Of a stretch of DNA of 64,000 nt, positions 15,383 to 24,086 are shown piece by piece. Each line of letters opens with the position of its first letter. Positions within the stretch are counted from its first letter, which is position 1. A program made the translations under genes and the position numbers. A model generated the notes under the pieces. The model worked only from the letters and a program-made list of their open reading frames with translations. It did not search any database and was not told the DNA's origin. The DNA is taken from the NCBI RefSeq assembly GCF_900143255.1, contig NZ_FRDI01000004.1, forward strand, positions 99,233 through 163,232, given 5' to 3'. This stretch comes from Desulfovibrio litoralis DSM 11393. GTDB lineage: Bacteria > Desulfobacterota > Desulfovibrionia > Desulfovibrionales > Desulfovibrionaceae.

Positions 15383-16699
15383 ATGTATTTTGTAAAAAAA
15401 GCTTTAATGACAGCTGAAGAAAATAGTGGTGATGCGAGACGCATTGTTGAAGCTACACTAAAAGATATAGAACAGCGTGGAGAAAGCGCAGTTAAAGCAT
15501 TGGCTATGAAATATGATAAGTGGGATCAAGATTTTATTCTTTCTGATGAAAAAAAAGCACGCCTAATAGCCTCTGTTCCTCAATCTGTAAAAGATGATAT
15601 TAATTTTTCTTATGAACAAGTTTCTTCTTTTGCAAAGGCACAACGCAACAGCATAAAAGAAATCGAATATACATCCTCTGCTGGGGTACGTTTAGGACAA
15701 CGCATTATTCCTATGGATGTTGCTGGTTGTTATGTTCCTGGTGGGCGTTTTGCTCATGTTTGTTCTGCTATTATGAGTGTAGCAACAGCTAAAATGGCAG
15801 GGGTTAAAACAGTTGTTGCTGCTACTCCACCAAGAGGAACAAGTATTGATGCCGCTACTTGTTATGCGATGGATCTTGCTGGGGCGGATATTATTCTTGA
15901 AATGGGCGGAATGCAGGCTATTGCAACTATGGCATATGGATTATTTACTGGTAAAAAGGCAAATATTATCGTCGGTCCAGGAAATGCTTATGTTGCTGAG
16001 GCTAAAGCCTATTTATGTGGCACAGGTAAATGCACCATAGACGTTTTTGCTGGTCCTACAGAGTCAGGTATTATTGCTGATGATAGTGCTGATCCTATGA
16101 CCATAGCTATTGACCTTGTGTCTCAGGCAGAACATGGCTCTAACTCGCCTGTTTGGCTTTTTACAGATAGTAAAGAATTAGCAGAAAAAGTAAACAGATT
16201 AGTGCCTCAAATTATTGCCGATATGCCAGACCCAGAAGTGCCTGGTGCAGCTTGGAGAGATTACGGAGAAATACTTGTTTGTGAATCAAGAGAAGAGTTG
16301 TGTAAAGTTAATGATATGTATGCACCAGAACATATTCAAGTAATAGCAAAAGACTTGGATTGGTGGATTAAAAACTTACACTCATACGGCTCTTTATTCT
16401 TAGGAGAAGGTAGCACAGTAGCACAAGGCGACAAATGTTCGGGAACAAACCATATTTTACCAACAAAAAAAGCTGGTTATTACAGCGGTGGTTTAAATGT
16501 TCATAAGTTTCTTAAAATATATACATACCAAGAGATAAACACTAAAGATGCTTCTGAAATCAGTGCTGCTGCCTCTCGTTTATCTAGAGTAGAAGGAATG
16601 GAAGGACACGCTCGTGCTTGTGATTGGCGTTTACAAAAATTTTTTCCAAAACAAAAATGGGATTTTACAGTTTACCAACATCCAACCTATAAATACTAA
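15383..16699 (+). CDS. hpsN: HpsN/HisD-family sulfopropanediol-type dehydrogenase
   Basis: This 438-aa NAD-dependent dehydrogenase belongs to the histidinol-dehydrogenase family. Zinc-site residues of HisD are retained: QAEHGSNSP (Gln, His), EH in MYAPEH, D in QGDKCSGTNH, and H in MEGHAR. The GSNSPVWLF stretch after QAEH and PGAAWRDYGE follow the HpsN subgroup, which oxidises (R)-2,3-dihydroxypropane-1-sulfonate to sulfolactate, rather than true HisD; no other his gene is present. An amino analogue such as cysteinolic acid, oxidised to cysteate, is an attractive alternative given cuyA and the racemase downstream. I chose the ATG at 15383 (AGAGG upstream); the ATG at 15362 lacks a ribosome site. 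Confidence 0.8.
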   Translation: MYFVKKALMTAEENSGDARRIVEATLKDIEQRGESAVKALAMKYDKWDQDFILSDEKKARLIASVPQSVKDDINFSYEQVSSFAKAQRNSIKEIEYTSSAGVRLGQRIIPMDVAGCYVPGGRFAHVCSAIMSVATAKMAGVKTVVAATPPRGTSIDAATCYAMDLAGADIILEMGGMQAIATMAYGLFTGKKANIIVGPGNAYVAEAKAYLCGTGKCTIDVFAGPTESGIIADDSADPMTIAIDLVSQAEHGSNSPVWLFTDSKELAEKVNRLVPQIIADMPDPEVPGAAWRDYGEILVCESREELCKVNDMYAPEHIQVIAKDLDWWIKNLHSYGSLFLGEGSTVAQGDKCSGTNHILPTKKAGYYSGGLNVHKFLKIYTYQEINTKDASEISAAASRLSRVEGMEGHARACDWRLQKFFPKQKWDFTVYQHPTYKY

Positions 16700-16728
16700 T
16701 CTTTAGACTGTTTTTTAGGAGTATGGTT

Positions 16729-17931
16729 ATGTCAAATCAAGTCTTTAAAAAAAACTTTAACCAACAAGAAGATATTTCACAAGAAGCGATTGATGCGGCT
16801 CTAAAGGTTTTAAAAAGTGGTAGGCTGTTTAGATATAACAATGGAGAAAATGAAGTAGGAGAAACCGCCAAATTAGAAGTAGAATTTGCCTCTTATATGG
16901 GTAGTAAATATTGTTTAGCGTGTGCATCTTGTGGCAGTGCTTTATATCTGGCTTTAAAAAGTATTGGCGTAAAAGTTGGAGATGTTGTTTTGTGTAACTC
17001 ATTTACTTTAGCACCTGTCCCTGGTGCTTTAGAAAATTCTGGTGCTAAAGTTGTTTTAGTAGAAATTGAAAGCGAAAATTATACTATCGACTTGGTTGAT
17101 TTAGAAACAAAAGCAATAGAAACAAAAGCTAAGTTTTTGCTGTTGTCCCATATGCGTGGACATATTGTAGATATGGATAAACTTATGCAAATTTGTACTA
17201 GGCTTAATGTAAAAGTTATTGAAGATTGTGCTCATACTATGGGTGCAACTTGGAATGGGAAAAAAAGTGGCAGTTTTGGTATAGTTTCTTGTTTTAGCAC
17301 TCAAACCTATAAGCACTTAAACTCTGGTGAAGGCGGTTTATTGGTTACTGATGATCCAAAAGTTATATCTAAAGCAATATTATATTCTGGCTCTTATATG
17401 TTGTATGACAAACATGTTTCAAGGCCTGAACTAAGTGTTTTTGATGAATTTAAACTAGAAACTCCAAACTTTAGTTTAAGAATGGATAACTTAAGGGCGG
17501 CTATATTAAGAGTGCAATTAAAGACGCTTGATACTCAGTGTCAGCGTTGGAATGAGCGTTATGCTGTAGTCGAAACTATATTAAGAACAGCGAAGCACCT
17601 TTGTTGTCCCAAAAGGCATTCTAAAGAAGGCTTTGTCGCTAGTTCTTTTCAGTTTAGCATTGAAAATCAGAGTGAAGACAAAATTAGAGAATTTTTAGCT
17701 GCGGCTAATCAATCAGGACTTGTTATAAAATGGTTTGGAGAAAAAAAGCCAGCTGGTTTTACTTCGTCTTATAAAACGTGGCAATATCTTATAACTAATT
17801 TTAATCTAACAAATACTGACAATATTTTATCTAAACTATGTGATTTTCGCTTACCTTTAACCTTTAGTCTCGATGATTGTAAGTGTGTAGCGACCATAAT
17901 TAAAAATTTATCAGATGAAATCTTTAGTTAA
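16729..17931 (+). CDS. DegT/DnrJ/EryC1/StrS-family aminotransferase
   Basis: This 400-aa PLP-dependent aminotransferase (fold type I, sugar-aminotransferase family) has K195 as the likely PLP lysine, in the STQTYKHLNSGEGG motif. Other family marks are ACASCGSALYLALK, EDCAHTMGA and SLRMDNLRAAI. Most family members act on nucleotide sugars, but there is no sugar-nucleotide gene nearby. Within this cluster it could move the amino group to or from a sulfonated aldehyde or keto acid. AGGAG lies seven bases before the ATG at 16729; the ATG at 16723 is too close to it. It follows the dehydrogenase by 29 bp and is surely co-transcribed. Confidence 0.82.
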   Translation: MSNQVFKKNFNQQEDISQEAIDAALKVLKSGRLFRYNNGENEVGETAKLEVEFASYMGSKYCLACASCGSALYLALKSIGVKVGDVVLCNSFTLAPVPGALENSGAKVVLVEIESENYTIDLVDLETKAIETKAKFLLLSHMRGHIVDMDKLMQICTRLNVKVIEDCAHTMGATWNGKKSGSFGIVSCFSTQTYKHLNSGEGGLLVTDDPKVISKAILYSGSYMLYDKHVSRPELSVFDEFKLETPNFSLRMDNLRAAILRVQLKTLDTQCQRWNERYAVVETILRTAKHLCCPKRHSKEGFVASSFQFSIENQSEDKIREFLAAANQSGLVIKWFGEKKPAGFTSSYKTWQYLITNFNLTNTDNILSKLCDFRLPLTFSLDDCKCVATIIKNLSDEIFS

Positions 17932-18208
17932 ATAGTCTTAGTATCAAATACTTATTGAAATAATTTTTTAAGCAAAAAGGATAAATAGCTCAAAAAAATT
18001 TTTGACATACGATGTATGACTTTGTAGGCGATAAAAAAATGTTGACAATATGCTAAAAATCATGGGTAAGTTACAAGAGATATTACATACAACGTATTAA
18101 CCTTTAAACAGGCTATTTACTTAACAGGCTATTTATTTAATGGGCGATTGATGATTAGTTTTATTCCCAACTATAAAATTTTAAACCACTATTTAAAAGG
18201 AATATTCC
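17932..18208. promoter_or_regulatory. intergenic region with two ATAC-N3-GTAT dyads
   Basis: CATACGATGTATG (18006-18018) and ATACAACGTAT (18087-18097) are dyads with the same 3-bp spacer. A TTGACA hexamer at 18002 overlaps the first. The pair would suit an FCD-type GntR repressor, such as the one encoded at the end of this cluster, controlling the lyase gene. No direct evidence links them. Confidence 0.35.
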
Positions 18209-19207
18209 ATGAACTTTACAAATTTTCCTCGTAAACAATTCTTACAAGGTGCTACTCCGTTAGAAGCTATGCCTAATTTATCTAAGGCATTAGGAGGTAG
18301 AGTAAACCTTTATATTAAACGAGATGACCTTTTACCAGGAGCCGCAGGAGGGAACAAAACTCGTAAACTAGAATTCTCTTTTGGTGAAGCTTTGTCTCTT
18401 GGTGCTGATACTATTATTACTTGTGGAGCTGTTCAATCAAACCATGCACGTTTAACAGCATCTTGGGCTGCAAAAGAAAACTTAGAGTGTCATCTTATAT
18501 TAGAAGAACGTGTAAAGGGTTCTTATAAGCCTAATGCATCAGGGAATAACTTGTTATTTCATCTATTAGGAGTAAAAAGCATTCGTGTTGTGCCTGGTGG
18601 TTCTAATATGATGGCAGAAATGGAAAAGACCGCCGAAGACTTAAAAAAACAAGGTAAAAAGCCATATATAGTGCCTGGTGGAGCCTCTAACCCTGTAGGA
18701 GCCTTGGGCTATGTCGCTTCTGTTTCTGAAATTTTACAACAGCTTAATTCTATGCAGTTAAAAATAGACAGTTATGTTGTACCTTCTGGTTCAGCAGGAA
18801 CTCACGCTGGTACCGTTGTTGGTATGTTTGGTGAAAACGGAAATATTCCAGTTATAGGTATAAACGTATCAAGACCAAAAGATGTACAGGAAGACATTGT
18901 TTATAATTTAGCTAATGCTACCGCGAAGTTATTAAACCTAAAAACAGAATTACCCAAGGGCAATATTGAGTGTTTTGCAGATTATTTCGCACCAGGTTAT
19001 TCCTTACCAAATGACGGCATGGTTGAGGCAGTAAAACTTTTTTCTAAACACGAAGCTATTTTACTCGACCCTGTGTATTCAGGCAAGGCAGCAGCAGGGC
19101 TTATAGACTTAGTACGCAAAGGGCATTTTAAAGAAGGTTCTAGTATATTGTTTTTACACACAGGTGGTTCACCGGTGCTATACGCTTATTTAGACTCTCT
19201 GCTATAA
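18209..19207 (+). CDS. cuyA: L-cysteate sulfo-lyase / D-cysteine desulfhydrase family
   Basis: This 332-aa PLP enzyme of the ACC-deaminase/D-cysteine-desulfhydrase family carries the PLP lysine in AAGGNK50TRKLEF, AVQSNHARLTA, PSGSAGTHAG and the C-terminal LHTGGSPVLYAY. CuyA converts L-cysteate to pyruvate, ammonium and sulfite; DcyD acts on D-cysteine. Sequence alone separates these poorly, but the neighbouring HpsN-like dehydrogenase, amino acid racemase and transporter in a probable sulfite-respiring organism favour CuyA. AAAAGGAA lies before the ATG. A hairpin terminator follows at 19211. Confidence 0.78.
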   Translation: MNFTNFPRKQFLQGATPLEAMPNLSKALGGRVNLYIKRDDLLPGAAGGNKTRKLEFSFGEALSLGADTIITCGAVQSNHARLTASWAAKENLECHLILEERVKGSYKPNASGNNLLFHLLGVKSIRVVPGGSNMMAEMEKTAEDLKKQGKKPYIVPGGASNPVGALGYVASVSEILQQLNSMQLKIDSYVVPSGSAGTHAGTVVGMFGENGNIPVIGINVSRPKDVQEDIVYNLANATAKLLNLKTELPKGNIECFADYFAPGYSLPNDGMVEAVKLFSKHEAILLDPVYSGKAAAGLIDLVRKGHFKEGSSILFLHTGGSPVLYAYLDSLL

Positions 19208-19210
19208 AAA

Positions 19211-19250
19211 CTAAAAAGGGTAGTGCATGTTTGTGTGCTATCCTTTTTAG
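19211..19250 (+). terminator. hairpin terminator after the cuyA-like gene
   Basis: CTAAAAAGGGTAGTGC (19211-19226) pairs, with G-U pairs, with 19235-19250. The T-rich right arm serves as the tail. Confidence 0.65.
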
Positions 19251-19373
19251 TAATTAATAATCAGCTTTAAATTAAAGACTTAAAACACTTTTAGATAAAA
19301 TGATTAAAAGCGATTAAACTAATTTTAACAAAAGAATATTAAAAACACACTTTATACTTTAGAGTAAGTTGCT

Positions 19374-20084
19374 ATGAATAAACCAGAAAAAATAGTTGGC
19401 ATTTTAGGTGGTATGGGCCCTGAGGCAACTGTTGACTTCATGCAGCGCTTAATTAAATTAGTGCCTGCTAAAGATGATAGCGACCATATCCGCTGTGTTG
19501 TGGATAATAATCCTAAAGTACCTTCAAGAATGAAGGCTCTTATCGACGGTGATGGTGAAAACCCTGGTCCTTGTATGGCAGATATGGCACAAAGATTAGA
19601 AAAATGGGGTGCAAGTTTTTTAGTAATACCTTGTAACACAGCCCATTATTATTATGATTATGTAAAAAATTCCGTAAATATACCTGTTTTAAACATTTTA
19701 GATTTAACAACCAATTATGTTGTTAAACATTTTCCTGAGGTAACAAACATAGGAATTTTAGCCTCTAACGCAGTACAAAAAACTAAAATGTACGAAAAAT
19801 GTTTTGAACCGTATCACAAAAACATAATCTTTCCTGACAAAATATTCCAGAATAGATTATTATCATTAATAAAAGATATTAAAAAAGGTTTGTGTGGAGA
19901 AGAACAACAACAAGAATTACAAGTAATTGTTGATCATCTAATAACAAAAGATGCGAATTTATGTATAATTGCATGCACAGAACTCAGTGTAATTGCAAGT
20001 ACGTTTAAAAGCCCTTTTGTAGATGCCTCACAAATATTAGCAATGCGTGTTATTGAGATTATCAAAGAAGAGAAAAACAACTAA
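19374..20084 (+). CDS. aspartate/glutamate-racemase family amino acid racemase
   Basis: This 236-aa, cofactor-independent racemase has the two catalytic cysteines in IPC87NTAH and IAC201TELS and the N-terminal GILGGMGPEAT. Family members racemise aspartate, glutamate or related acids. Cysteate is an aspartate analogue (sulfonate for carboxylate), and the gene directly follows the cysteate-lyase-like gene, so interconversion of D- and L-cysteate is a reasonable role. Only a weak ribosome site (AGAGTAAG) precedes the ATG. It ends 11 bp from the end of the convergent GntR gene. Confidence 0.82.
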   Translation: MNKPEKIVGILGGMGPEATVDFMQRLIKLVPAKDDSDHIRCVVDNNPKVPSRMKALIDGDGENPGPCMADMAQRLEKWGASFLVIPCNTAHYYYDYVKNSVNIPVLNILDLTTNYVVKHFPEVTNIGILASNAVQKTKMYEKCFEPYHKNIIFPDKIFQNRLLSLIKDIKKGLCGEEQQQELQVIVDHLITKDANLCIIACTELSVIASTFKSPFVDASQILAMRVIEIIKEEKNN

Positions 20085-20095
20085 GTAATAATGTA

Positions 20096-20761
20096 TTATG
20101 ATTGATTATGTATGATTTTACCATAGGCATTATTAACTAACTTTAAACCGCCCATAATGTTATTTTGTATAAGAGGTATAAGTTGTTTGGTGTTTTTAGT
20201 TTTTAACAACTCTACGATTTGTATATGTTCGTTTACAAATATCGTTTGATCTTCGTTTTCATATTGGTAAAGGTTAAGATAGACTTCAATAGTATCCATC
20301 ATTTTATCAACAATATTACATAAATGAGACATAGAAGAAGCACGATAAATAATGGAATGAAACTTTCTATCTAGTGCAAAAAATGTTTCTGATACATCGT
20401 TTAGATTTTTAAAAGATTCTAAAAGCTTCTCTAACTCATCAAAATCTTTTTTTGTTAGTTTGGTCATTGCTTCTAATGTTAATGTGGATTCTAGCTCACA
20501 ACGTATCTTATATATTTGTTCTATCTCTCGTAGTTGAGGGGGAGGAGCAACCACAATACCTTTATATGGAATATTCTTTACTAAACCAGAGCGATCAAGG
20601 CGCATTAAAGCTTCTCGAATAGCACCTCGTCCAAGTTGTAGTTCGGATTCGAGATCAGCAACGACAAGGTGAGTTCCTGGGAGTTTATCCCCTGATACAA
20701 TAAGGTCACGAATTTTGCTATATGCTAGTAAAGATTTCATAGAATTAGATTGTGTGGTCAA
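20096..20761 (-). CDS. GntR-family (FCD) transcriptional regulator
   Basis: This 221-aa regulator has an N-terminal winged helix (ESELQLGRGAIREALMRLDRSGLV) and a helical FCD ligand domain (IRCELESTLT, FHSIIYRAS, EHIQIVELL). FCD regulators bind small carboxylates or similar acids; a sulfonate intermediate of the adjacent genes would fit. The start is probably the TTG at 20761 with AAAGGA eight bases upstream; the in-frame ATG at 20740 has none. It is the last gene before attR. ATAC/GTAT dyads upstream of the cuyA-like gene and GTATGCAATAC before this gene are candidate binding sites. Confidence 0.88.
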   Translation of the reverse strand: MTTQSNSMKSLLAYSKIRDLIVSGDKLPGTHLVVADLESELQLGRGAIREALMRLDRSGLVKNIPYKGIVVAPPPQLREIEQIYKIRCELESTLTLEAMTKLTKKDFDELEKLLESFKNLNDVSETFFALDRKFHSIIYRASSMSHLCNIVDKMMDTIEVYLNLYQYENEDQTIFVNEHIQIVELLKTKNTKQLIPLIQNNIMGGLKLVNNAYGKIIHNQS

Positions 20762-20924
20762 CGTAAGATTCCTTTAGTTTTGTATGCAATACCCTAAACA
20801 TTAATATATCTTATTTATAAAAAAACTCCAGAGCAATTTAAGACCATATTGTTTTTTGAATTATTTTTTTAAGTGGGAATAAAATTGCTTTTTTTACCCT
20901 CAAAACAATCAAATTTTAATAAAA

Positions 20925-20934
20925 GGGTATAAAC
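20925..20934 (+). repeat. GGGTATAAAC arm-type site near attR
   Basis: This is an exact copy of the decamer found at 1301-1310 near attL, here 51 bp from the attR core. The rest of the gap 20762-20984 holds the GntR promoter region and otherwise nothing I recognise. Confidence 0.5.
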
Positions 20935-20984
20935 TTCACCTCGTTGGATTTTACATCTAATAAATTCAGCAACGTATATGAATT

Positions 20985-21008
20985 GTTCGATTCTCGCCGT
21001 CTCCACCA
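20985..21008 (+). repeat. attR: duplicated ssrA 3' end
   Basis: This is an exact 24-bp copy of the tmRNA 3' end (1165-1188), with no tmRNA body upstream. It marks the right border of the integrated element; chromosome resumes after it. Confidence 0.85.
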
Positions 21009-21080
21009 ATTTAATAGTTTTTAACGAGCTAGAAATATTAATAAAAAGCTAGACAATCAAGAGATTCTTAGGGTAATTTT

Positions 21081-21123
21081 AAGGGTAACAAAGCTCTTAG
21101 CTAAAAATGTACCCTTGTTTTTT
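21081..21123 (+). terminator. hairpin terminator, possibly the original ssrA terminator
   Basis: AAGGGTA (21081-21087) pairs with TACCCTT (21110-21116), with an inner AGCT/AGCT stem, and is followed by GTTTTTT. Lying just outside attR with no gene before it, it may be the chromosomal terminator that served ssrA before the island inserted. Confidence 0.5.
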
Positions 21124-21167
21124 ATCCCAAACACACTTTTAGGGATTTATACTTTAGAGGATCTGTC

Positions 21168-21788
21168 ATGACAAAGCTATTTTTTCAACTCGTTGTTTGT
21201 GTATTTTTTTGCTCGGTAGCACTCGCTTCTGATTGCCAAAAAGGAGAGATAACACAGACATTAAGAGATTTTGATGATCAAATTATTCAATCGTTTGATA
21301 TAACATCTAACGGTATTCAAGGGTATCTTGTTAAAGATGGTCAAATCCTTGCAGGGGATCATATAACTGTTTATGCGGTTCCTGAAAAAGGCACTTATTG
21401 TTCTTTGTATGGTGAATACATTGTTGGCATGCGTTTATTAGATAGCTGTAAAAACGCCAAGATGAAGACGAAGTATAAATGTTTAGAGATTGTTGAAATA
21501 GATTGTATAATGAAACCAGGATATGACTTGGCATACAAATATACCACCCTTGGCTTTGTCGGAGATGAATATATTAAACTTCGTTCAGAACGAGTCGTTT
21601 TTGATAAGGCTGATACTAAAAAAAGGTTGTCTGCGATACAAAAAAACAATCCGGGATCAGTTCTATATATGTCTGTTCCTGACCCAATGCCGTCACCTTA
21701 TCCTAAAAAAATATTTAAGTCCTTTTATAAAACACCAGAACCCATTTATGGCAATCAGCAAAACAGTATTGATACAGACCTCAATTAA
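21168..21788 (+). CDS. secreted protein of unknown function
   Basis: I do not recognise this 206-aa protein. It begins with a signal peptide (LFFQLVVCVFFCSVALA, cleavage before SDCQKG), so it is exported. The mature part has six cysteines (DCQ, YCS, DSCKN, KCLE, DCIM), enough for disulfides in the periplasm, and ends in a proline-rich tail. GAGGA precedes the ATG. It is the first gene outside attR and is followed by a 189-bp gap. Confidence 0.65.
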   Translation: MTKLFFQLVVCVFFCSVALASDCQKGEITQTLRDFDDQIIQSFDITSNGIQGYLVKDGQILAGDHITVYAVPEKGTYCSLYGEYIVGMRLLDSCKNAKMKTKYKCLEIVEIDCIMKPGYDLAYKYTTLGFVGDEYIKLRSERVVFDKADTKKRLSAIQKNNPGSVLYMSVPDPMPSPYPKKIFKSFYKTPEPIYGNQQNSIDTDLN

Positions 21789-21977
21789 GCTTTTATTTGA
21801 TGAATGCTAAAGGGCAAAGTTTTGGGTTGTGTTCTTTTTCATGCAGTATAAAGATTCTTAAATCACAAAAAATATTCATTTTACAGATTTTTTTCTTATT
21901 CATTTGTTATTGAGCAATAGTTTTGAATCTGTTACTAAAAGAAAAAGTGGAGTAATTGTAGATACAAAGGAGTCAAT

Positions 21978-22742
21978 ATGAATGATATACAAATGCAACT
22001 GTTGATTGATTTGCATAAATCAAATTTAAGGCAGGGACCAGGGGGCGAGGCGGAAACCAAGAAAATGTTGAAACTTGCCGATATTGATAAGTCTAAACCT
22101 TTGAAGATCGCTGATATTGGGTGTGGTACGGGGAATTCCTCTATCTTGCTTGCCAAAGAGTTAAATGCCCAAATTACTGCCGTTGACTTTTTACCTGAGT
22201 TTCTTGAGGTACTTCAAAGCCAAGCCAAGGCACATAAGGAGCATAAGGTTGCGGAAAAAATTACAACATTGAATTGTTCTATGGATTCTCTACCGTTTGC
22301 GACTGAGGAATTTGATCTAATCTTTTCTGAGGGAGCAATTTATAATATGGGTTTTGAAGCAGGGGTTGCCGATTGGAAGAGGTTTTTAAAACCCGGGGGT
22401 AAGCTTATTGTTTCAGAAATTACATGGTTAACGGCTAAACGTCCACAGGAGCTTCAAGCTCATTGGGACGCTGAGTATCCTGAAATTGATGTGGCTTCGG
22501 CAAAAATCAAAATTCTTGAACAGCATGGTTATTGTCTCGAAGCTTATTTTTATCTGCCTGTGCATTGTTGGAAAGATAATTATTACTTACCCATGCAGAA
22601 AGGTTTTGATGCTTTTCTTGAGCGAAATGGGCAAAGCACTCAGGCAAAAGAGATTGTTGAAGGTGAAAAAGCTGAAATAGCCCTTTATGAAAAATACTCT
22701 GATTATTATAGCTATGGTGTTTATATTGCAAGAAAACTTTAA
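21978..22742 (+). CDS. class I SAM-dependent methyltransferase
   Basis: This 254-aa protein has the SAM-binding motif I IADIGCGTGNSS, acidic loop AVDFLPEFLE, motif IV FDLIFSEGAIYNMGF and the post-motif KPGGKLIVSE. It looks like a small-molecule methyltransferase of the UbiE/Coq5 class; the substrate is not indicated by sequence or neighbours. AAAGGAG lies upstream of the ATG. It stands alone between a secreted protein and a membrane protein. Confidence 0.85.
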   Translation: MNDIQMQLLIDLHKSNLRQGPGGEAETKKMLKLADIDKSKPLKIADIGCGTGNSSILLAKELNAQITAVDFLPEFLEVLQSQAKAHKEHKVAEKITTLNCSMDSLPFATEEFDLIFSEGAIYNMGFEAGVADWKRFLKPGGKLIVSEITWLTAKRPQELQAHWDAEYPEIDVASAKIKILEQHGYCLEAYFYLPVHCWKDNYYLPMQKGFDAFLERNGQSTQAKEIVEGEKAEIALYEKYSDYYSYGVYIARKL

Positions 22743-22943
22743 TCACTTTAAAGGTATCGGCTTTTTATATTTTTAGGGTATGTTTAAAACATATTACTTC
22801 TGTGATTCTGTATGATATTAGAGTAGCAGTTTATTTTTGAGAATTTTAAGAACTAATTTATAGTTAAAAGCATACTATTTGATATTTTTCAATATTCCAA
22901 CTATAATATCACAAAATAACTTGTTTATGACAGGATATATAGA

Positions 22944-24014
22944 ATGAGTATAGCACAAAGCAATACGCCTAACGAAAAAAAATCCCACCAAACCATAGAA
23001 ACAGGGTTGGACAATCAAGATATTTCAACAACAAGAGTATATCTACCGGTTGAGCCAGATAAGACAGTTAGGAAAAATAAAACCGCTTCCGGTCTAATTG
23101 TGCTTTCGCCTCCGCCTTTAGATTTACCCTATGGAATAGGATATTCGTTTGGAGGAAAAGGAGATCCAGAAGATTATTTACGGGCGTGGGTGCGTCAAAA
23201 AAACGAGAAGGGTGCTATTCCTCTCGCTAAGACTCCAATGATGTATGTAACGCCAAACTATATGGAGCCGAGTATAGGTTTGTTGGAAATACTTCCGGTT
23301 TGTTTACTGTTGCAACTATTGGCTTTTACTGCTTATCTTGTGGGCTTTTGGGGAATATTTGAGCCTTTTATTTCTTCCTTGGTTGCTTTTGCCATTGGAC
23401 ATATAGCTATATTGTCAACGTTTGCATTCTTTTTATACAATGTGATTGTATTGATAAAATGCCCTGTTACTATTTGTTTTAATCGTTTGCGACAAGAAAT
23501 ATATTGTTATGACCGCTCAGGTGAACTGATTATTATTCCCTTTACTTCCGCTCGTTTTGTGCTTGTGATAGAGAAAAATACCGCTGCATATTTGTGTGTT
23601 GAGAATTATGGGCAAACAAGTTTCGAGTTTCCCTATATGATGCTTGCCGCTGTTATTACTGGTTCCAAAGATGCTTCCAAAGCTGCTGATATTAATATTC
23701 TTTTAAAAGAATGGCAAACAATAGATCATTTTATGAGGTCGGAAGACGGATATAAAGATATTCCTTTATCTTCTTTTGAGTTTTTTGGTTTACGTTCGAG
23801 AAAAATAATACCTTTTTTAGTAAGAGATTTCCAAAAAACTCATCGCTGGGCACCCGAAATAGAAGCCTTACTCTGGGAAGAAAATAAAGATGCTCCATTG
23901 CCTAATGGTTGGCAATATATGAAGAGAATACCGTATAAAATTCCTTGGGGTGGGTTTGATAACACTAAATTACTTGAGGAACGTGAGAAAAGATTACAAC
24001 AAAAAGCCTCATAA
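22944..24014 (+). CDS. membrane protein of unknown function (DUF6708-like)
   Basis: This 356-aa protein has two adjacent hydrophobic hairpin segments (about residues 115-140 and 145-175) between hydrophilic ends, and a following CFNRLRQEIYCYDRSGELIIIPF segment. That combination, two membrane helices then a 'fnR-R-y-yd' strand pair, resembles proteins grouped as DUF6708, but I cannot verify it. GGATATATAGA precedes the ATG. No operon partner is evident. Confidence 0.6.
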   Translation: MSIAQSNTPNEKKSHQTIETGLDNQDISTTRVYLPVEPDKTVRKNKTASGLIVLSPPPLDLPYGIGYSFGGKGDPEDYLRAWVRQKNEKGAIPLAKTPMMYVTPNYMEPSIGLLEILPVCLLLQLLAFTAYLVGFWGIFEPFISSLVAFAIGHIAILSTFAFFLYNVIVLIKCPVTICFNRLRQEIYCYDRSGELIIIPFTSARFVLVIEKNTAAYLCVENYGQTSFEFPYMMLAAVITGSKDASKAADINILLKEWQTIDHFMRSEDGYKDIPLSSFEFFGLRSRKIIPFLVRDFQKTHRWAPEIEALLWEENKDAPLPNGWQYMKRIPYKIPWGGFDNTKLLEEREKRLQQKAS

Positions 24015-24086
24015 TTATAACAACCAACACTATTTTTATTTATAGTTAAAAGTTTTATTTTATTGTTTTTTTATAAGGAGATATGT

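Noticed and set aside
15383-16699. True histidinol dehydrogenase (HisD)
   Set aside because: No other histidine gene is near, and the sequence after QAEH and the PGAAWRDYGE stretch follow the HpsN-type subgroup.
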